DNA of 64,000 nucleotides from Dehalococcoidia bacterium (GCA_022450395.1 JAKUQE010000013.1:1-64000); one strand, 5' to 3'; numbered from the stretch's first letter, positions 9,436-21,570 are shown. Numbers and translations are program-made. The notes: generated by a model from the letters alone, not told the origin.

Positions 9436-11466
9436 GTGGTACCACCAGGAGACATCGGGCCGCTACCTATCTGGGTTGGCGTGTATCTGGCTTTATTGGT
9501 TACCGCCGCCCTTTCCAACTTCGTGCTTTATCAACGGGTGTTCCGCCTGATTCGTCAGGGTAAAAGCGTCGCCCGGTTCGACCGCCCCTGGGAAAGACTG
9601 AAGGGGGCGGTGAGTATCGTTCTTGGCCAGCGCAAGGTGCTGCAACGGGTCCCACAAAAGGACTGGGCCGGCATCGGCCACGCCCTGATCTTCTGGGGAT
9701 TCCTCTCCTTTGCCCTAAGTTACCTGATTTTCATCTTCGGCGCCTCTATATGGAGTCACTTCCCGGAATGGCTGCTGCATACCACCGGCGTCCGGATCTA
9801 CAGCATCTACCTGGACATTATGGCTGCGGTCATGCTGGTTCTGCTGGGTTGGGCTTTGGCCCGGCGTTGGATCGTAAAACCCAGCCGTCTGAGCTACGAT
9901 CTGACCAGACATCTGGACTCCATTATCATCGTTGGACTCATTGGTCTGCTCATGGTATCCACCCTCCTGACCCACGCCTTTTACATAGCCAAGGGCGGAT
10001 TAGGACCGGAAGCGGATGTCATTATCGGCGGCGCATTGTCCGGCTTGTTCCAAGGCATGGGTATCGGGCTCGCAGCGTCAAACGTCTTGCATGGCGTTTT
10101 CTGGTGGCTGCACCTGTCCATAATTCTAGGCTTCGCCGTCTATATCCCGTTCACCAAACATATGCACATGCTGGCCGCGCCGCTGAACGCTTTCTTCCGG
10201 TCATTGGAACCCAGCGGCTTGCTACCTACGATCGATTTGGAGAACACCGAGCGTTTTGGCGCTGGAAGAGTTCAGGACTTCACCTGGAAGCAATTGTTGG
10301 ACGGGTACGCCTGCGCGGTATGCGGACGATGTACTTCCGTATGCCCGGCTAACCTGACCGGCAAAGTGCTATCGCCGATGCACATCGTGGAAAACCTGAA
10401 AGACCACATGGTCGCCATCGGGCACCAGGGAGCTCGAGATCCGGAGCACGTTGAGCCCACGCCTCTCTTTGGCGGGGCCATATCTGAAGAGGCGATCTGG
10501 GATTGTCTTTCGTGCGGCGCCTGTATGGAGGAGTGCCCGGTAGTTGTGGAACACGTTCCCACGATCATGGATATGCGCCGCAACCTGGTTCTTGAAGAGT
10601 CGAAGATCCCGGAAAGCGCGACGAACGCACTGCTCAACCTGGAGCAAAGGGGGCACCCGTGGCGGGGTACCCAATACTCGCGCACCGACTGGGCTGAGGG
10701 TCTGGATGTACCGACGTTGGCTGAGAAGCCAGACGCGGAAGTCCTTTTCTGGGTGGGCTGCACCGCCGCGTTGGAGCAGCGAAGCCAAGCGGTGGCCCGG
10801 TCCATGGTCAAGGTGTTAAAAGCCGCTGGAGTGGACTTCGCCATTCTGGGCGATGAAGAGACCTGCACCGGTGATCCCGCCCGGCGATTGGGTAATGAGT
10901 ATCTTTACCAGATACTAGCCCAACAAAGTATCGAGACCCTGAATCGCTACGAAGTAAAAACCATCGTGACCATTTGCCCACACTGTTTCAACACGATGAA
11001 GAACGAATATCCTCAGTTTGGTGGAACCTATGAGGTGCTCCACTATAGCCAATTCGTCGACGGACTGATTAAGGAAGGCAAGATCAAGCCGATCAAAATG
11101 ATTCAAACCAACGTGGCCTATCACGACTCTTGCTACCTGGGCCGCCACAACGGAATCTACGATGAGCCCCGCGCCGTGGCTAAATCGGTGCCCGGTCTTA
11201 ACCTGATCGAGATAGAGCCCAACTGCCGGGAGCGGGGGTTCTGCTGCGGCGCGGGCGGCGGCCATATGTGGCTGGAGGAAAGCAGGGGAACAAGGGTTAA
11301 CCATGCCCGCACCGACCAATTCTTAGAAACCGGCGCCGACACCGTCGCGGTTTCCTGCCCCTTCTGCTTGCAGATGCTCACCGAGGGCATCCAGGCCAAG
11401 GGATTAGAGGGCGAGAAACAGGCCAAGGATGTTCTGGAGATTCTGGCGGATAGCCTGGAAGAGTAG
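9436..11466 (+). CDS. Heterodisulfide-reductase-like Fe-S oxidoreductase fused to cytochrome b/NarI-like membrane domain (HdrE-HdrD-type fusion)
   Basis: N-terminal TM helices, two CxxCxxCxxxCP 4Fe-4S motifs (CAVCGRCTSVCP, CLSCGACMEECP), CCG domains (CCGAGGGHMWLEE). Confidence 0.9.
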   Translation: MVPPGDIGPLPIWVGVYLALLVTAALSNFVLYQRVFRLIRQGKSVARFDRPWERLKGAVSIVLGQRKVLQRVPQKDWAGIGHALIFWGFLSFALSYLIFIFGASIWSHFPEWLLHTTGVRIYSIYLDIMAAVMLVLLGWALARRWIVKPSRLSYDLTRHLDSIIIVGLIGLLMVSTLLTHAFYIAKGGLGPEADVIIGGALSGLFQGMGIGLAASNVLHGVFWWLHLSIILGFAVYIPFTKHMHMLAAPLNAFFRSLEPSGLLPTIDLENTERFGAGRVQDFTWKQLLDGYACAVCGRCTSVCPANLTGKVLSPMHIVENLKDHMVAIGHQGARDPEHVEPTPLFGGAISEEAIWDCLSCGACMEECPVVVEHVPTIMDMRRNLVLEESKIPESATNALLNLEQRGHPWRGTQYSRTDWAEGLDVPTLAEKPDAEVLFWVGCTAALEQRSQAVARSMVKVLKAAGVDFAILGDEETCTGDPARRLGNEYLYQILAQQSIETLNRYEVKTIVTICPHCFNTMKNEYPQFGGTYEVLHYSQFVDGLIKEGKIKPIKMIQTNVAYHDSCYLGRHNGIYDEPRAVAKSVPGLNLIEIEPNCRERGFCCGAGGGHMWLEESRGTRVNHARTDQFLETGADTVAVSCPFCLQMLTEGIQAKGLEGEKQAKDVLEILADSLEE

Positions 11467-11482
11467 ACCGAGGGTTTGAGTT

Positions 11483-11719
11483 ATGGCTGAAGGCGATATG
11501 ACCGTGGTGCAAAGCTGCGGAGCGTGCGGCGAAGAACTGGGTAGTTTTGACGTGAAGAAAGACAACATGATGCTGATGACCACCGAAACTATATGGTGCC
11601 CCAAGTGTCAGGCCGACACCCATGAAGTCCGGGACCTGGCCGGGCGCGGCGCCGCGATTCAGCAGGAACAAGGCTCTTACGCCGCGAATAATCCCTTTGA
11701 TCCCGAGACGCGGCGTTAG
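11483..11719 (+). CDS. Small zinc-ribbon protein
   Basis: Two CxxC pairs (CGACGEE, CPKCQAD), tightly downstream of the Hdr-like gene. Confidence 0.6.
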   Translation: MAEGDMTVVQSCGACGEELGSFDVKKDNMMLMTTETIWCPKCQADTHEVRDLAGRGAAIQQEQGSYAANNPFDPETRR

Positions 11720-11723
11720 TTCT

Positions 11724-12713
11724 ATGTCCAACCGTAAACCCTTTGCCCTGTTGGTAGTTCCCGACGATGAGCCTCCGGTCCTGTCTGGAACACTGTATGA
11801 GGATCGCGCCCGTGCTTTAGCTGAGACCGTGGAATGGCACTTCGACCGTCCCTTGGACAATGATGAGACGGTAGCGCGTATGCATAACGCTGAGGCCGTG
11901 ATCAACATCCGCTCCTCGGTCCAATTCACCAGAGAAGTACTGGCTGCCTGCCCGGCGCTCAAGATTCTGTCCGTTTGGGGCACCGGGGTCGACCACGTTG
12001 ACTTGGCCGCCGCCGAGGAATTGGGCATCACCGTTTCCAACACCCCGGCATATGGCGCGCCCTACGTGTCGGAGCACGCGTTGACGTTGGCCCTGGCCGT
12101 TTCTAGGCAGATCGTGATAAACGACCAGCATATACGAAGTGGCGGCTGGACCAGGGGCTTCATCAACGAGCTCTATGGCAAAACCTTGGGCGTGGTGGGA
12201 ACCGGAGCCATCGGCCGGCGTATGATCCAGCTAGGGAAAGGCATCGGCATGAGGGTGGTGGCCTGGACGGTGCACCCCAGCCCTGAGCGGGCCGCCGAAT
12301 ATGAAGTAGAATTCCTGTCTCTTGACGACCTGCTACGTCAGTCCGATGTTGTATCCCTTCACGTGGCGTTAACCGAGATCACCCGGGGCCTCATCGGACG
12401 CGCCCAGTTTGATCTGATGAAAGATACGGCTATCTTGGTGAACACCTCCCGCGGCCCTGCCGTGGACGAGGAGGCGCTGATCGACGCCCTGGAGAATGGG
12501 CGCATCGCCGGAGCGGGGTTGGATGTGTTCCAAGCCGAGCCTCTTGCGCCCGGGCATCGTCTTACCCAACTGGAAAACGTGGTTCTGTCTCCCCACGCCG
12601 GAGGAATGGCCTACAACGGCACCATGCGCGGATTGGAGATGTCGGTGGAAAATCTGGAGTCTTTCGCCGCCGGGTCCCCGATCTATGTCGTGGCCCAGGG
12701 TAGCCGGCGTTAA
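11724..12713 (+). CDS. D-2-hydroxyacid dehydrogenase family protein
   Basis: GKTLGVVGTGAIGRRM nucleotide-binding motif, NTSRGPAVDEEALIDALENGRIAGAGLDVF; start MSNRKPFAL at 11724. Confidence 0.93.
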   Translation: MSNRKPFALLVVPDDEPPVLSGTLYEDRARALAETVEWHFDRPLDNDETVARMHNAEAVINIRSSVQFTREVLAACPALKILSVWGTGVDHVDLAAAEELGITVSNTPAYGAPYVSEHALTLALAVSRQIVINDQHIRSGGWTRGFINELYGKTLGVVGTGAIGRRMIQLGKGIGMRVVAWTVHPSPERAAEYEVEFLSLDDLLRQSDVVSLHVALTEITRGLIGRAQFDLMKDTAILVNTSRGPAVDEEALIDALENGRIAGAGLDVFQAEPLAPGHRLTQLENVVLSPHAGGMAYNGTMRGLEMSVENLESFAAGSPIYVVAQGSRR

Positions 12714-12788
12714 CTCCCTAAGGTCCGCCGTCCGGCTGATGGTCTCAATGGCCGCCTTGTAGTTGGTTGGACCCCTGGGGCACCGATA

Positions 12789-13634
12789 ATGAACACCAGA
12801 GTGACCCTTGCCGCCGGTTTTATCCTTGGTCTAGTGGTTGTAGCATTCGTGTTCTGGTCACAGTTAGAAAAACGGTACATATTCTTCCCCACCGCGGCCA
12901 TTGAGCAGACGCCGGGCGACTTTGGGATTGAATACGAAGAAGTTTTCTTCACCACCGGGGACGGTCTCAACCTGCACGGATGGTACCTGCCCGGCACAGG
13001 GGACGTAACCTGGCTCTGGTTTCACGGCAACGGCGGCAACATCAGCCATCGGGTTGAAGAACTGGCCCTCTTCCGGCACCGGTTGGGTGTGAACCAGTTT
13101 ATCTTCGATTACAGGGGTTATGGCCGCAGCCCCGGGACACCGTCCGAAAAGGGGACATATCAGGACGCTAGAGCCGCGTTAGAGTATCTGACATCCCGGT
13201 CCGACTTAGCACCGGAGAAGATTGTCTACTTCGGACGGTCTCTTGGCGCGGCGGTTGCGGTGGAGTTGGCCGCCAGCAAGGAACCGTTGGCCTTGGTGCT
13301 GGTGGCCCCATTCTCATCCATATCGGACATGGCGAAAGTGGCCTTTCCCTTCACACCCTTCCACCTGCTGGTCCGGGGAAGGTACGACTCCATTACTACT
13401 ATCAGGCAGATCCACCGCCCGGTGCTCATCCTCCACGGGGACCAAGATGCGACGGTGCCGCTGAGTCAGGGTAAGAAGTTGTTCGAGGCGGCGAATCAAC
13501 CTAAGAGGTTCCAGCTGCTACCTGGGACGGCCCACAACGACACCTACATCGCCGGCGGCGGGAGTTACTGGGACACGTTGAACGAATTTCTGGCTTCTCT
13601 GAAGGACAGTCCCACCGATTCCAGCCCAAACTGA
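12789..13634 (+). CDS. Alpha/beta hydrolase
   Basis: HGNGGNISHR, FDYRGYGRSPG, YFGRSLGAAVAVELA, LHGDQDATVP; N-terminal membrane anchor. Confidence 0.93.
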   Translation: MNTRVTLAAGFILGLVVVAFVFWSQLEKRYIFFPTAAIEQTPGDFGIEYEEVFFTTGDGLNLHGWYLPGTGDVTWLWFHGNGGNISHRVEELALFRHRLGVNQFIFDYRGYGRSPGTPSEKGTYQDARAALEYLTSRSDLAPEKIVYFGRSLGAAVAVELAASKEPLALVLVAPFSSISDMAKVAFPFTPFHLLVRGRYDSITTIRQIHRPVLILHGDQDATVPLSQGKKLFEAANQPKRFQLLPGTAHNDTYIAGGGSYWDTLNEFLASLKDSPTDSSPN

Positions 13635-13705
13635 TGCTGGTATCAGCGATCGATCCCGGGCTTGCTGAATGCCGCCAAGGCACCCATTTTCGGATGTGTT
13701 AGTAG

Positions 13706-13738
13706 AAATTGGCGCCGACTGATCGGCGCCAATTTTTT
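13706..13738. terminator. Terminator hairpin, 13-bp perfect stem
   Basis: AAATTGGCGCCGA-CTGA-TCGGCGCCAATTT followed by TTT; between convergent genes. Confidence 0.85.
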
Positions 13739-13812
13739 ACGTGAGAGCGGTCTTCCTCTCACCATCGGCCAGGCGAACCTGGCGAGGGAGTGAGAGCATT
13801 CAGCGGCCGGAC

Positions 13813-14064
13813 TTAAGTCTTTTCTGCGTAGTCCAGGTTGTGCAGGTATTTGTTCCCTTGCCCTTCTCCGTCGACGATAACCACTTCATGCACGTTAACT
13901 TCGACGGACTCAATGTGTAGGCTCACTCCGGTGGTTTCCACCACCAAGCCCGCCCGGGTTTTGAACCGCAATCCGGCTTCCACACTTGTCATTTCCGCGT
14001 ATGCCAACTTACCCTCCTCCGTCTTGTGTACTGCTTTTCCCTTAGGGGTGTTATTTTTCCGCAA
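13813..14064 (-). CDS. Hypothetical small protein
   Basis: 83-aa ORF between a terminator and DUF503; no family recognised. Confidence 0.45.
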   Translation of the reverse strand: MRKNNTPKGKAVHKTEEGKLAYAEMTSVEAGLRFKTRAGLVVETTGVSLHIESVEVNVHEVVIVDGEGQGNKYLHNLDYAEKT

Positions 14065-14228
14065 CCATCACTCTGGTGCGTTCTACCGAAGCCGATACCG
14101 GGTCCATAATCATTTTCAGGTCCGGTATCAGCAGTCTACAAACCAGCAACGTCACCGTCAACCCTAACCAGGCAGTTTGATCGTCACAGCCAAACTCCCA
14201 AGAGTTGAGTTGCCAAGGCCCATCGGAC

Positions 14229-14528
14229 CTAGAGCCCCGAAATTATCTCAGTTTCGTAGTCCAGCAACTCCAAGTCGTCGCGGCTCTTTTCCACAAACGC
14301 GACTACATTAGACAGAATCTCGTTGGCATGCTTGGTGTCGTTGCTCAAGCAACAAATACCCAAAGTAAGCCGCTGCCACAGGTCGTTATCGTCTGCCTCC
14401 GCGACAGTGACGTTGAATTGGTTGCGGATCCTTGCCGCTACCGACCGGGCAACCTGGCGCTTGGCCTTTAGGCTGTGACTGTCCGGCAAGAAGAACTCCA
14501 TCCGGCAATATCCTATGTGCAAACTCAT
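14229..14528 (-). CDS. DUF503 family protein
   Basis: LPDSHSLKAKRQVARSVAARIRNQFNVTVAEADDNDLWQR matches DUF503. Confidence 0.88.
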   Translation of the reverse strand: MSLHIGYCRMEFFLPDSHSLKAKRQVARSVAARIRNQFNVTVAEADDNDLWQRLTLGICCLSNDTKHANEILSNVVAFVEKSRDDLELLDYETEIISGL

Positions 14529-14626
14529 ATCGTCAGAATTCAGACTTGATTACCGGCGGGCGTGCCGCCTGGAATAAGCCATTCGCCATTTCCGGATTCG
14601 CATTCGTACTGATTTTCACAAATACC

Positions 14627-14654
14627 TTGACTCATCGTTAATAGTCATTATAGA
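14627..14654 (+). promoter_or_regulatory. Candidate sigma-70-type promoter upstream of rex
   Basis: TTGACT - 16 nt - TATAGA. Confidence 0.4.
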
Positions 14655-14774
14655 TTATATCTCGGATATTCCTAACTCGGCCTGTCCGTAACGCACGAAC
14701 TAGTCTTTTAGGATCGCCTGGCCGCTTACTCTGGTAGACCCCGCGGTAGCACCGTATGGAGGAGCTGGGACTAT

Positions 14775-15437
14775 ATGGCCCTTGATTCCGCTTCGCAAAA
14801 CCAACGCCGGTCCGCCGAGCCAGAAGTGGTGGTAGAACGCCTCCCCCTGTACGTTCGAATCCTCACCCGTCTGCTCCAAGAGGGCGCTGAGGTCGTCAGC
14901 TCCCAGCAACTGGGCGAGAAACTACAGGTGACCCCAGCCCAGATTCGCAAGGACCTGAGCTATTTTGGCCGATTCGGCAAGCAGGGACGCGGTTACAGCG
15001 TCATTCATCTCTTGGAAAGGCTGAAGCTAATCCTTGGTCTGAACTCCTTCTGGAACGTTGCCGTTGTGGGAGTAGGCCGCCTGGGTAGAGCCATCCTCAG
15101 TTATCCCGGATTCACGCCTGACGGATTCCATCTAGTTGCCGCGTTTGACTCAAACCCCGATGTGGTTGGGGAAACCGTTGCCGGGTTAACGGTTAACTCC
15201 CTGGAGCAACTGGACGAGATAGTAAGCAGCAAGAAGATCAGTATAGCCATTGTGGCCGTGCCCACGGAGCATACGCAGGGCGTAGTGGACCGATTAGTGG
15301 CTTGCGGAGTGCGTGCGGTGCTGAACTATGCCCCGATATCGCCTCAGGTGAGGGAAGGGGTCCGGGTGAGGAATATCGACCCGGTGTTGTCCTTGCAGTC
15401 TATGACTTACTACTTGACCGACCATTCGGTTGAGTAG
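14775..15437 (+). CDS. rex: Redox-sensing transcriptional repressor Rex
   Basis: Winged helix (QLGEKLQVTPAQIRKDLSYFGRFGKQGRGY) plus Rossmann (VVGVGRLGRAIL...AAFDSNPDVVGE). Confidence 0.95.
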   Translation: MALDSASQNQRRSAEPEVVVERLPLYVRILTRLLQEGAEVVSSQQLGEKLQVTPAQIRKDLSYFGRFGKQGRGYSVIHLLERLKLILGLNSFWNVAVVGVGRLGRAILSYPGFTPDGFHLVAAFDSNPDVVGETVAGLTVNSLEQLDEIVSSKKISIAIVAVPTEHTQGVVDRLVACGVRAVLNYAPISPQVREGVRVRNIDPVLSLQSMTYYLTDHSVE

Positions 15438-15475
15438 CCCGTTCTCAGCCTCTCCCCTCACCCTGCCTAAATTAT

Positions 15476-15925
15476 TTACGCGGACCCTCCAGCGTCTCCG
15501 GCTCCCGGCCTAGGCGCCCTGGTTCGCCGCCGCCGCACCACGTTTAGCCGCACTTGGGCCCGGCGTACGGAAGCCACGGCCCGCTCCAATTGCATGTCGG
15601 TGCCCTGGTTGGCCATCCGCTCTCGGGCCCGGTCCACCGCGATCTGGGCCCGCTCTTCGTTTATCTCGTCGGAACGTTCACAGGCATCGGCCAAGATGGT
15701 AACCTTGTTGCCCATGACCTCCAAGAACCCCCCGGTGACCGCCAGGTAGGTCTCTTCCCCGTCTTTACGAATCAGAATTTCTCCAGGCTGCAACGCCGTC
15801 ATCAAGGGAGCGTGGTGGGCCAAGATGCCCAATTCGCCTTCGATGCCGGGAGCAACCACCAATTCCACTTCGTCGTCGTAGACTTGTTGCTCGGCGGTGA
15901 TTATTTCCAGTTGCATTGTTGCCAT
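15476..15925 (-). CDS. atpC: F1Fo ATP synthase epsilon subunit
   Basis: MQLEIITAEQQVYDDEVELVVAPGIEGELGILAHHAPLMTALQPGEILI. Confidence 0.95.
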   Translation of the reverse strand: MATMQLEIITAEQQVYDDEVELVVAPGIEGELGILAHHAPLMTALQPGEILIRKDGEETYLAVTGGFLEVMGNKVTILADACERSDEINEERAQIAVDRARERMANQGTDMQLERAVASVRRAQVRLNVVRRRRTRAPRPGAGDAGGSA

Positions 15926-16016
15926 GGTTTTTTATCCTTTCAGTCGACGCTTGCCCAGTAGCAATCGGTTAAGCTCATCAACTGGCGAAAAGTTGTGAGT
16001 CAGCCAAAGGCAGTAG

Positions 16017-16256
16017 TCAGATAACGCTCTGCATTTTATTCGCAAAATCACGGCCAGAAGTTGCTGGTGGAAGAGGGTTGCCATCCTTTCGGAAGAGTTC
16101 GACGACCTCTTCAACTATCCGGCAGAGCTCGCGGAAAACCTCTCTTTCGTTGTCCCCATGGCACCCGCCAAAAATCAGTCCCGGGGAACTTCCTACATAG
16201 CATTGATCCTCGTCGGACCATTCCACGATCTTTATGTACTTCGCGCTATCCTTCAC
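16017..16256 (-). CDS. hicB: HicB-like antitoxin
   Basis: IVEWSDEDQCYVGSSPGLIFGGCHGDNEREVFRELCRIVEE, HicB partial RNase-H-like fold; follows a hicA-like gene with 11-nt overlap. Confidence 0.82.
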   Translation of the reverse strand: MKDSAKYIKIVEWSDEDQCYVGSSPGLIFGGCHGDNEREVFRELCRIVEEVVELFRKDGNPLPPATSGRDFANKMQSVI

Positions 16257-16449
16257 TTTTTGACTCCTCGATGGCCAGCCGCACCGCCCTTACTTGATAC
16301 TGTTTGGCATCGTCACCCAGGTTGTCTAAAATTGTGATCGGTTTGATAACATTGGGATGAATAAACTTTCTATGACTGCCTCTGCATCCCCGGTTCACAA
16401 ACCGGGCGAGTTCGAGGTCGGCGATTAGGTCTCGTATCTTTGGGGGCAC
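16246..16449 (-). CDS. hicA: HicA-like mRNA interferase toxin
   Basis: Small basic ORF with G-x-SHRKF core (GCRGSHRKFIHP) typical of HicA dsRBD-like toxins. Confidence 0.8.
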   Translation of the reverse strand: MPPKIRDLIADLELARFVNRGCRGSHRKFIHPNVIKPITILDNLGDDAKQYQVRAVRLAIEESKSEG

Positions 16450-16577
16450 TGACTCTTCGGCTTAACCGGCTTCACAGAAGAAAAACAACATCAGCGGAGC
16501 TGAACCGGTTACGGCTTGAGATTTCTTAATCACGGTTGCCTCGCTTCAGATAAGCCGGTGCCCGGCACAACTGACAC

Positions 16578-17990
<1,413 letters not shown>

Positions 17991-18041
17991 CTAAGTTAGC
18001 AAGTCTCTAAAGATTGCGCTCGCGCTTTCCCGCTGATTCGT

Positions 18042-18905
18042 TTAGCCTTCCAGGGCCATCTGTCCTCCGATCAGGTCCAGCAATTCGTTCGTAATGCTAT
18101 CCTGGCGGATCCGGTTCATCACCAGGGTCATGTCGTTCATCAGATCGTTGGCGTTGTCGGTTGCGTTACGCATGGCGACCATGCGGGACGACTGCTCGCT
18201 GGCGTTGGACTCCAGCAGGGCATGGAATACCTCCATCTCAACATATCGCGGCAGCAAGCTCTCCAGCACCGCTAGGCTGTCCGGCTCGTAGATGTATCCG
18301 ACCCTTTCCGAACCGGTCAGGGATGCGGGCGCCACTGGCAGCAGCTTCTCAATCACCGGTACCTGGGACAAAGTAGAAGCGAACCTGGTGAAGGCTAGAT
18401 GGACCTCGTCCACCTCGCCTTCGGAGTAGGAGTCGATTACCAAGTGGGAAATGGCGATAGTATCGGCCAAGACCGGGCGGTCTGGCAGTTCGGTAAAAAC
18501 TGCTTTGACCTCCTGCCCGGAGCGGATCATGAAGTCTCTGCCTTTTCTGCCCGCTACGATGGCAGTGATTGGAACCGTTTGCTCCAGCATGAACTGACCC
18601 ACTACCCGGTTCAGGTTGGCGTGCATCCCGCCGCATAAGCCCCGGTCCGGGCTGATCACCAGAATACCCACCCGCTGCAAGGGTCGTACCTGAAGCAGGG
18701 GATGTACGGTCGCTTCGTCATCGCCGGGCTGGGCCGCCAGGTGGGTGATGATTTCTTGAATCTTCTCAGCGAAGGGCCGTCCTTGGGTTACCGCCTGTTG
18801 GGCGCGCCGCATCTTGGACGCCGCGATCAGCGACATGGCGTTGGTTACCTTGCCGGTATTTTGCACGCTGCGGATGCGGAGGCGCATGTCTCTAACGCTG
18901 GGCAT
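18042..18905 (-). CDS. atpG: F1Fo ATP synthase gamma subunit
   Basis: MRLRIRSVQNTGKVTNAMSLIAASKMRRAQ; C-terminal NRIRQDSITNELLDLIGG. Confidence 0.97.
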   Translation of the reverse strand: MPSVRDMRLRIRSVQNTGKVTNAMSLIAASKMRRAQQAVTQGRPFAEKIQEIITHLAAQPGDDEATVHPLLQVRPLQRVGILVISPDRGLCGGMHANLNRVVGQFMLEQTVPITAIVAGRKGRDFMIRSGQEVKAVFTELPDRPVLADTIAISHLVIDSYSEGEVDEVHLAFTRFASTLSQVPVIEKLLPVAPASLTGSERVGYIYEPDSLAVLESLLPRYVEMEVFHALLESNASEQSSRMVAMRNATDNANDLMNDMTLVMNRIRQDSITNELLDLIGGQMALEG

Positions 18906-18939
18906 TTATCTCTTTCCCATCGGCCTTATTTCGCATGCC

Positions 18940-20451
18940 TTAAGCGCTGAACCCGGCCTTGAAGTCGTTGATGGCCTGGGTCAAAGCAGATTCGATCTCC
19001 GGTGTTATATCTTTGACCGTCGCGATGTCTTGGCCGATCTGCGGGTGGGTTGACGACATATGCCGCAACAATTGGTCTTGGAAGTCGGCGCAGCGTTCCA
19101 GAGGAAGGTCCTCAAGGAGCCCTTCATTGACCGCGAAAAGGATGATTACTTCCTGCTCCAGGGATAGCGGCTTGGAATGAGGCTGCTTCAACATTTCCGT
19201 GGCAAGCTGGCCTCGGGCCAGTTGGGCCCTGGTCGCGGCATCCAGATCGGCGGTGCCGAACTGGGCAAAGGTGGCCAGTTCCCGGTATTGGGCCAGGTCC
19301 AGGCGTAAACGGCCCGCCACCCGGCGGATGGCTCTGGTTTGGGCGGCGCCGCCCACTCGGGACACTGACAAACCTACGTTGACCGCCGGCCTGATACCGG
19401 CATTGAACAGCTCCGTCTCTAGGTAGATCTGCCCGTCGGTGATTGAAATGACGTTGGTTGGTATGTACGCCGAAACGTCTCCGGCCTGAGTCTCGATGAT
19501 TGGTAACGCGGTGATGGAGCCGCCGCCATGGGCTTCGTCCAGCCGGGCGGACCGCTCCAGCAACCGGCTGTGGAGGTAAAAAATGTCGCCGGGATAGGCT
19601 TCGCGGCCGGCCGGGCGGCGCAGCAGCAAAGACATCTGGCGGTAGGCCCAGGCATGTTTGGTCAGATCGTCGTAGACGATAAGTACGTCCTTGCCTTGGG
19701 CCATGAACTCTTCGGCTATGGCACAGCCCGCGTAAGGGGCGATGTACTGTATAGGAGCAGAGTCGGCGGCGCCGGCGGTGACGACGATGGTGTGTTCCAT
19801 TGCGCCGTTTTCTTCCAAAATGTTGACCGCTTGGGCCACCTTGCCCTGTTTCTGGCCGATGCCGACGTAAACGCAGATCAGGTCGCCACCTTTTTGGTTA
19901 ATGATGGTATCCAGGGCTATGGTGGTTTTGCCTGTGGACCGGTCGCCGATTATCAGCTCCCGTTGACCGCGGCCGATGGGAATCATGGCGTCGACAGCCT
20001 TGATACCGGTTTGTACCGGTGTATCCACCGATTGCCGGGACACTACGTTGGGAGCAACTTTTTCAACCGGGCGAGTGGAGGTGGTATTTACGGGCCCCTT
20101 TCCATCCAGGGGATTTCCAACCGGATTTACGACACGGCCGATCAGAGCCTCGCCCACCGGAACCTCAATGATTCTCCCGGTGGAGCGGACCTGGTCTCCT
20201 TCCTTGACCACGTTGGGGTCACCGAGAATAGCCGCGCCGACCAAGTCGGATTCTAAATTCAAGGCGAGACCTAGCACGTCGCTGCCGAAGTCCAATAGTT
20301 CGTTGTATCCGACGCCCTGCAACCCTTGAATGCTGGCAACTCCGTCGCCCACTTGGACCACGGTTCCAACGTCCACCAAGGTCAGATCGCCTTCGAACTC
20401 TTCGATCTGGCGCTTGATCAACGATACTATATCTTGTCCTCTAGTCGCCAT
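18940..20451 (-). CDS. atpA: F1Fo ATP synthase alpha subunit
   Basis: [43 protein letters not shown]. Confidence 0.98.
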   Translation of the reverse strand: MATRGQDIVSLIKRQIEEFEGDLTLVDVGTVVQVGDGVASIQGLQGVGYNELLDFGSDVLGLALNLESDLVGAAILGDPNVVKEGDQVRSTGRIIEVPVGEALIGRVVNPVGNPLDGKGPVNTTSTRPVEKVAPNVVSRQSVDTPVQTGIKAVDAMIPIGRGQRELIIGDRSTGKTTIALDTIINQKGGDLICVYVGIGQKQGKVAQAVNILEENGAMEHTIVVTAGAADSAPIQYIAPYAGCAIAEEFMAQGKDVLIVYDDLTKHAWAYRQMSLLLRRPAGREAYPGDIFYLHSRLLERSARLDEAHGGGSITALPIIETQAGDVSAYIPTNVISITDGQIYLETELFNAGIRPAVNVGLSVSRVGGAAQTRAIRRVAGRLRLDLAQYRELATFAQFGTADLDAATRAQLARGQLATEMLKQPHSKPLSLEQEVIILFAVNEGLLEDLPLERCADFQDQLLRHMSSTHPQIGQDIATVKDITPEIESALTQAINDFKAGFSA

Positions 20452-20512
20452 TGGTGACTCCCTTTTCTGGTCCGGCCTGGCCGCGCCCGGGCCTTCGTAA
20501 TCGGTTCTAAGA

Positions 20513-21052
20513 CTAGCTAACGCCGGAACGCACCCGCTTCCTTAGCGCTTCCAAGTGTGTCCGGGTGCTGCCGTCGAGCAGTTGGTCTCCTATCTGGATC
20601 ACAATGCCGCCGATTATGTCTTCGTCAACTTCAGTGGTAACCACGACCTCTTTTCCAGTCAAGTTGGAGACGAACTGGGTGATACTTTGGAGCTCGGCAT
20701 AGTCCAACGCCACCGCTGTCACAACTTCGATCCGTTGGCGTCCATGGTGGATGTCCAACAGCTTGGTGTAAGCCTCACTCAACTCCGGAGCAAGGTAGGC
20801 TAATCCCTTGGTAACTAGAACATTCAACAGGTTGCGAATCAGCGGATGAACGTCGGGCAAGACGGCTTCTACGGATTTTATCTTCTCATCGGCGGGGACT
20901 TCCGCGTGGTTCAGGAAGGTGCGGAACTCTTCGTCCCGAAGCACCTGGCCGGCCAATTCAAGATCGGCGGCCCACTCGTCGGTCTGTCCTTGCTCCAATG
21001 CCAACTCGAAGATTGCTTGGGCGTAACGCTGCCCGGAGACGCGCTTCGGCAT
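20513..21052 (-). CDS. atpH: F1Fo ATP synthase delta subunit
   Basis: [14 protein letters not shown]..., [29 protein letters not shown]. Confidence 0.95.
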   Translation of the reverse strand: MPKRVSGQRYAQAIFELALEQGQTDEWAADLELAGQVLRDEEFRTFLNHAEVPADEKIKSVEAVLPDVHPLIRNLLNVLVTKGLAYLAPELSEAYTKLLDIHHGRQRIEVVTAVALDYAELQSITQFVSNLTGKEVVVTTEVDEDIIGGIVIQIGDQLLDGSTRTHLEALRKRVRSGVS

Positions 21053-21059
21053 CGGTTAT

Positions 21060-21569
21060 CTATGCCCTCCCGTTTCCGGAGGCTGAACCGCCCTCTTCCA
21101 GGACTTGAGAGATCAATTCTTGGTGGGCTTGACGGTCCAGAGAGCGGCGTATCACCCGCTCAGCCGCGGTTATGGCCAGTTCGCCAAAATTGGCCCGGAC
21201 TTCTTGGATGGCGGCGTCGCGTTCCCGTTGGATGTCGGTATGGGCCCGCTCAATGAACGCCTCGGCCTCACCCCTGGCCCGGTCCATCTCCTCGCTGCGA
21301 AACCGGTCCGATGCTTCCCTAGCTTGGTCCAACAATCGCTGGCCTTCCCGGCGGGCCTCGTTGATCTGCTCTTCGATGGCTTCCCTGGCGCTGGTCGCCT
21401 CTTGTCTTGCCTGGTCCGCGGCGGCGAGGCTTTCCCGTATCCGCTCAGCGCGCTGGTCTAATAGCCGGATGATCGGCTTATAGGCCAATAGATAAAGTAT
21501 TCCCAGCAGGATCAAAAAGTTGAGCAGGTAAGCGATCAAGCTGGGAAGGTTGATTCCTAGCTCCGTCAT
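21060..21569 (-). CDS. atpF: F1Fo ATP synthase subunit b
   Basis: Single N-terminal TM then long charged helix; operon position. Confidence 0.94.
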   Translation of the reverse strand: MTELGINLPSLIAYLLNFLILLGILYLLAYKPIIRLLDQRAERIRESLAAADQARQEATSAREAIEEQINEARREGQRLLDQAREASDRFRSEEMDRARGEAEAFIERAHTDIQRERDAAIQEVRANFGELAITAAERVIRRSLDRQAHQELISQVLEEGGSASGNGRA

Positions 21570-21570
21570 G

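Noticed and set aside
14850-14875. GTTCGAATCC, tRNA T-arm-like sequence
   Set aside because: Lies inside the rex coding region with no cloverleaf; no tRNA gene, including tRNA-Sec, could be recognised in the window.
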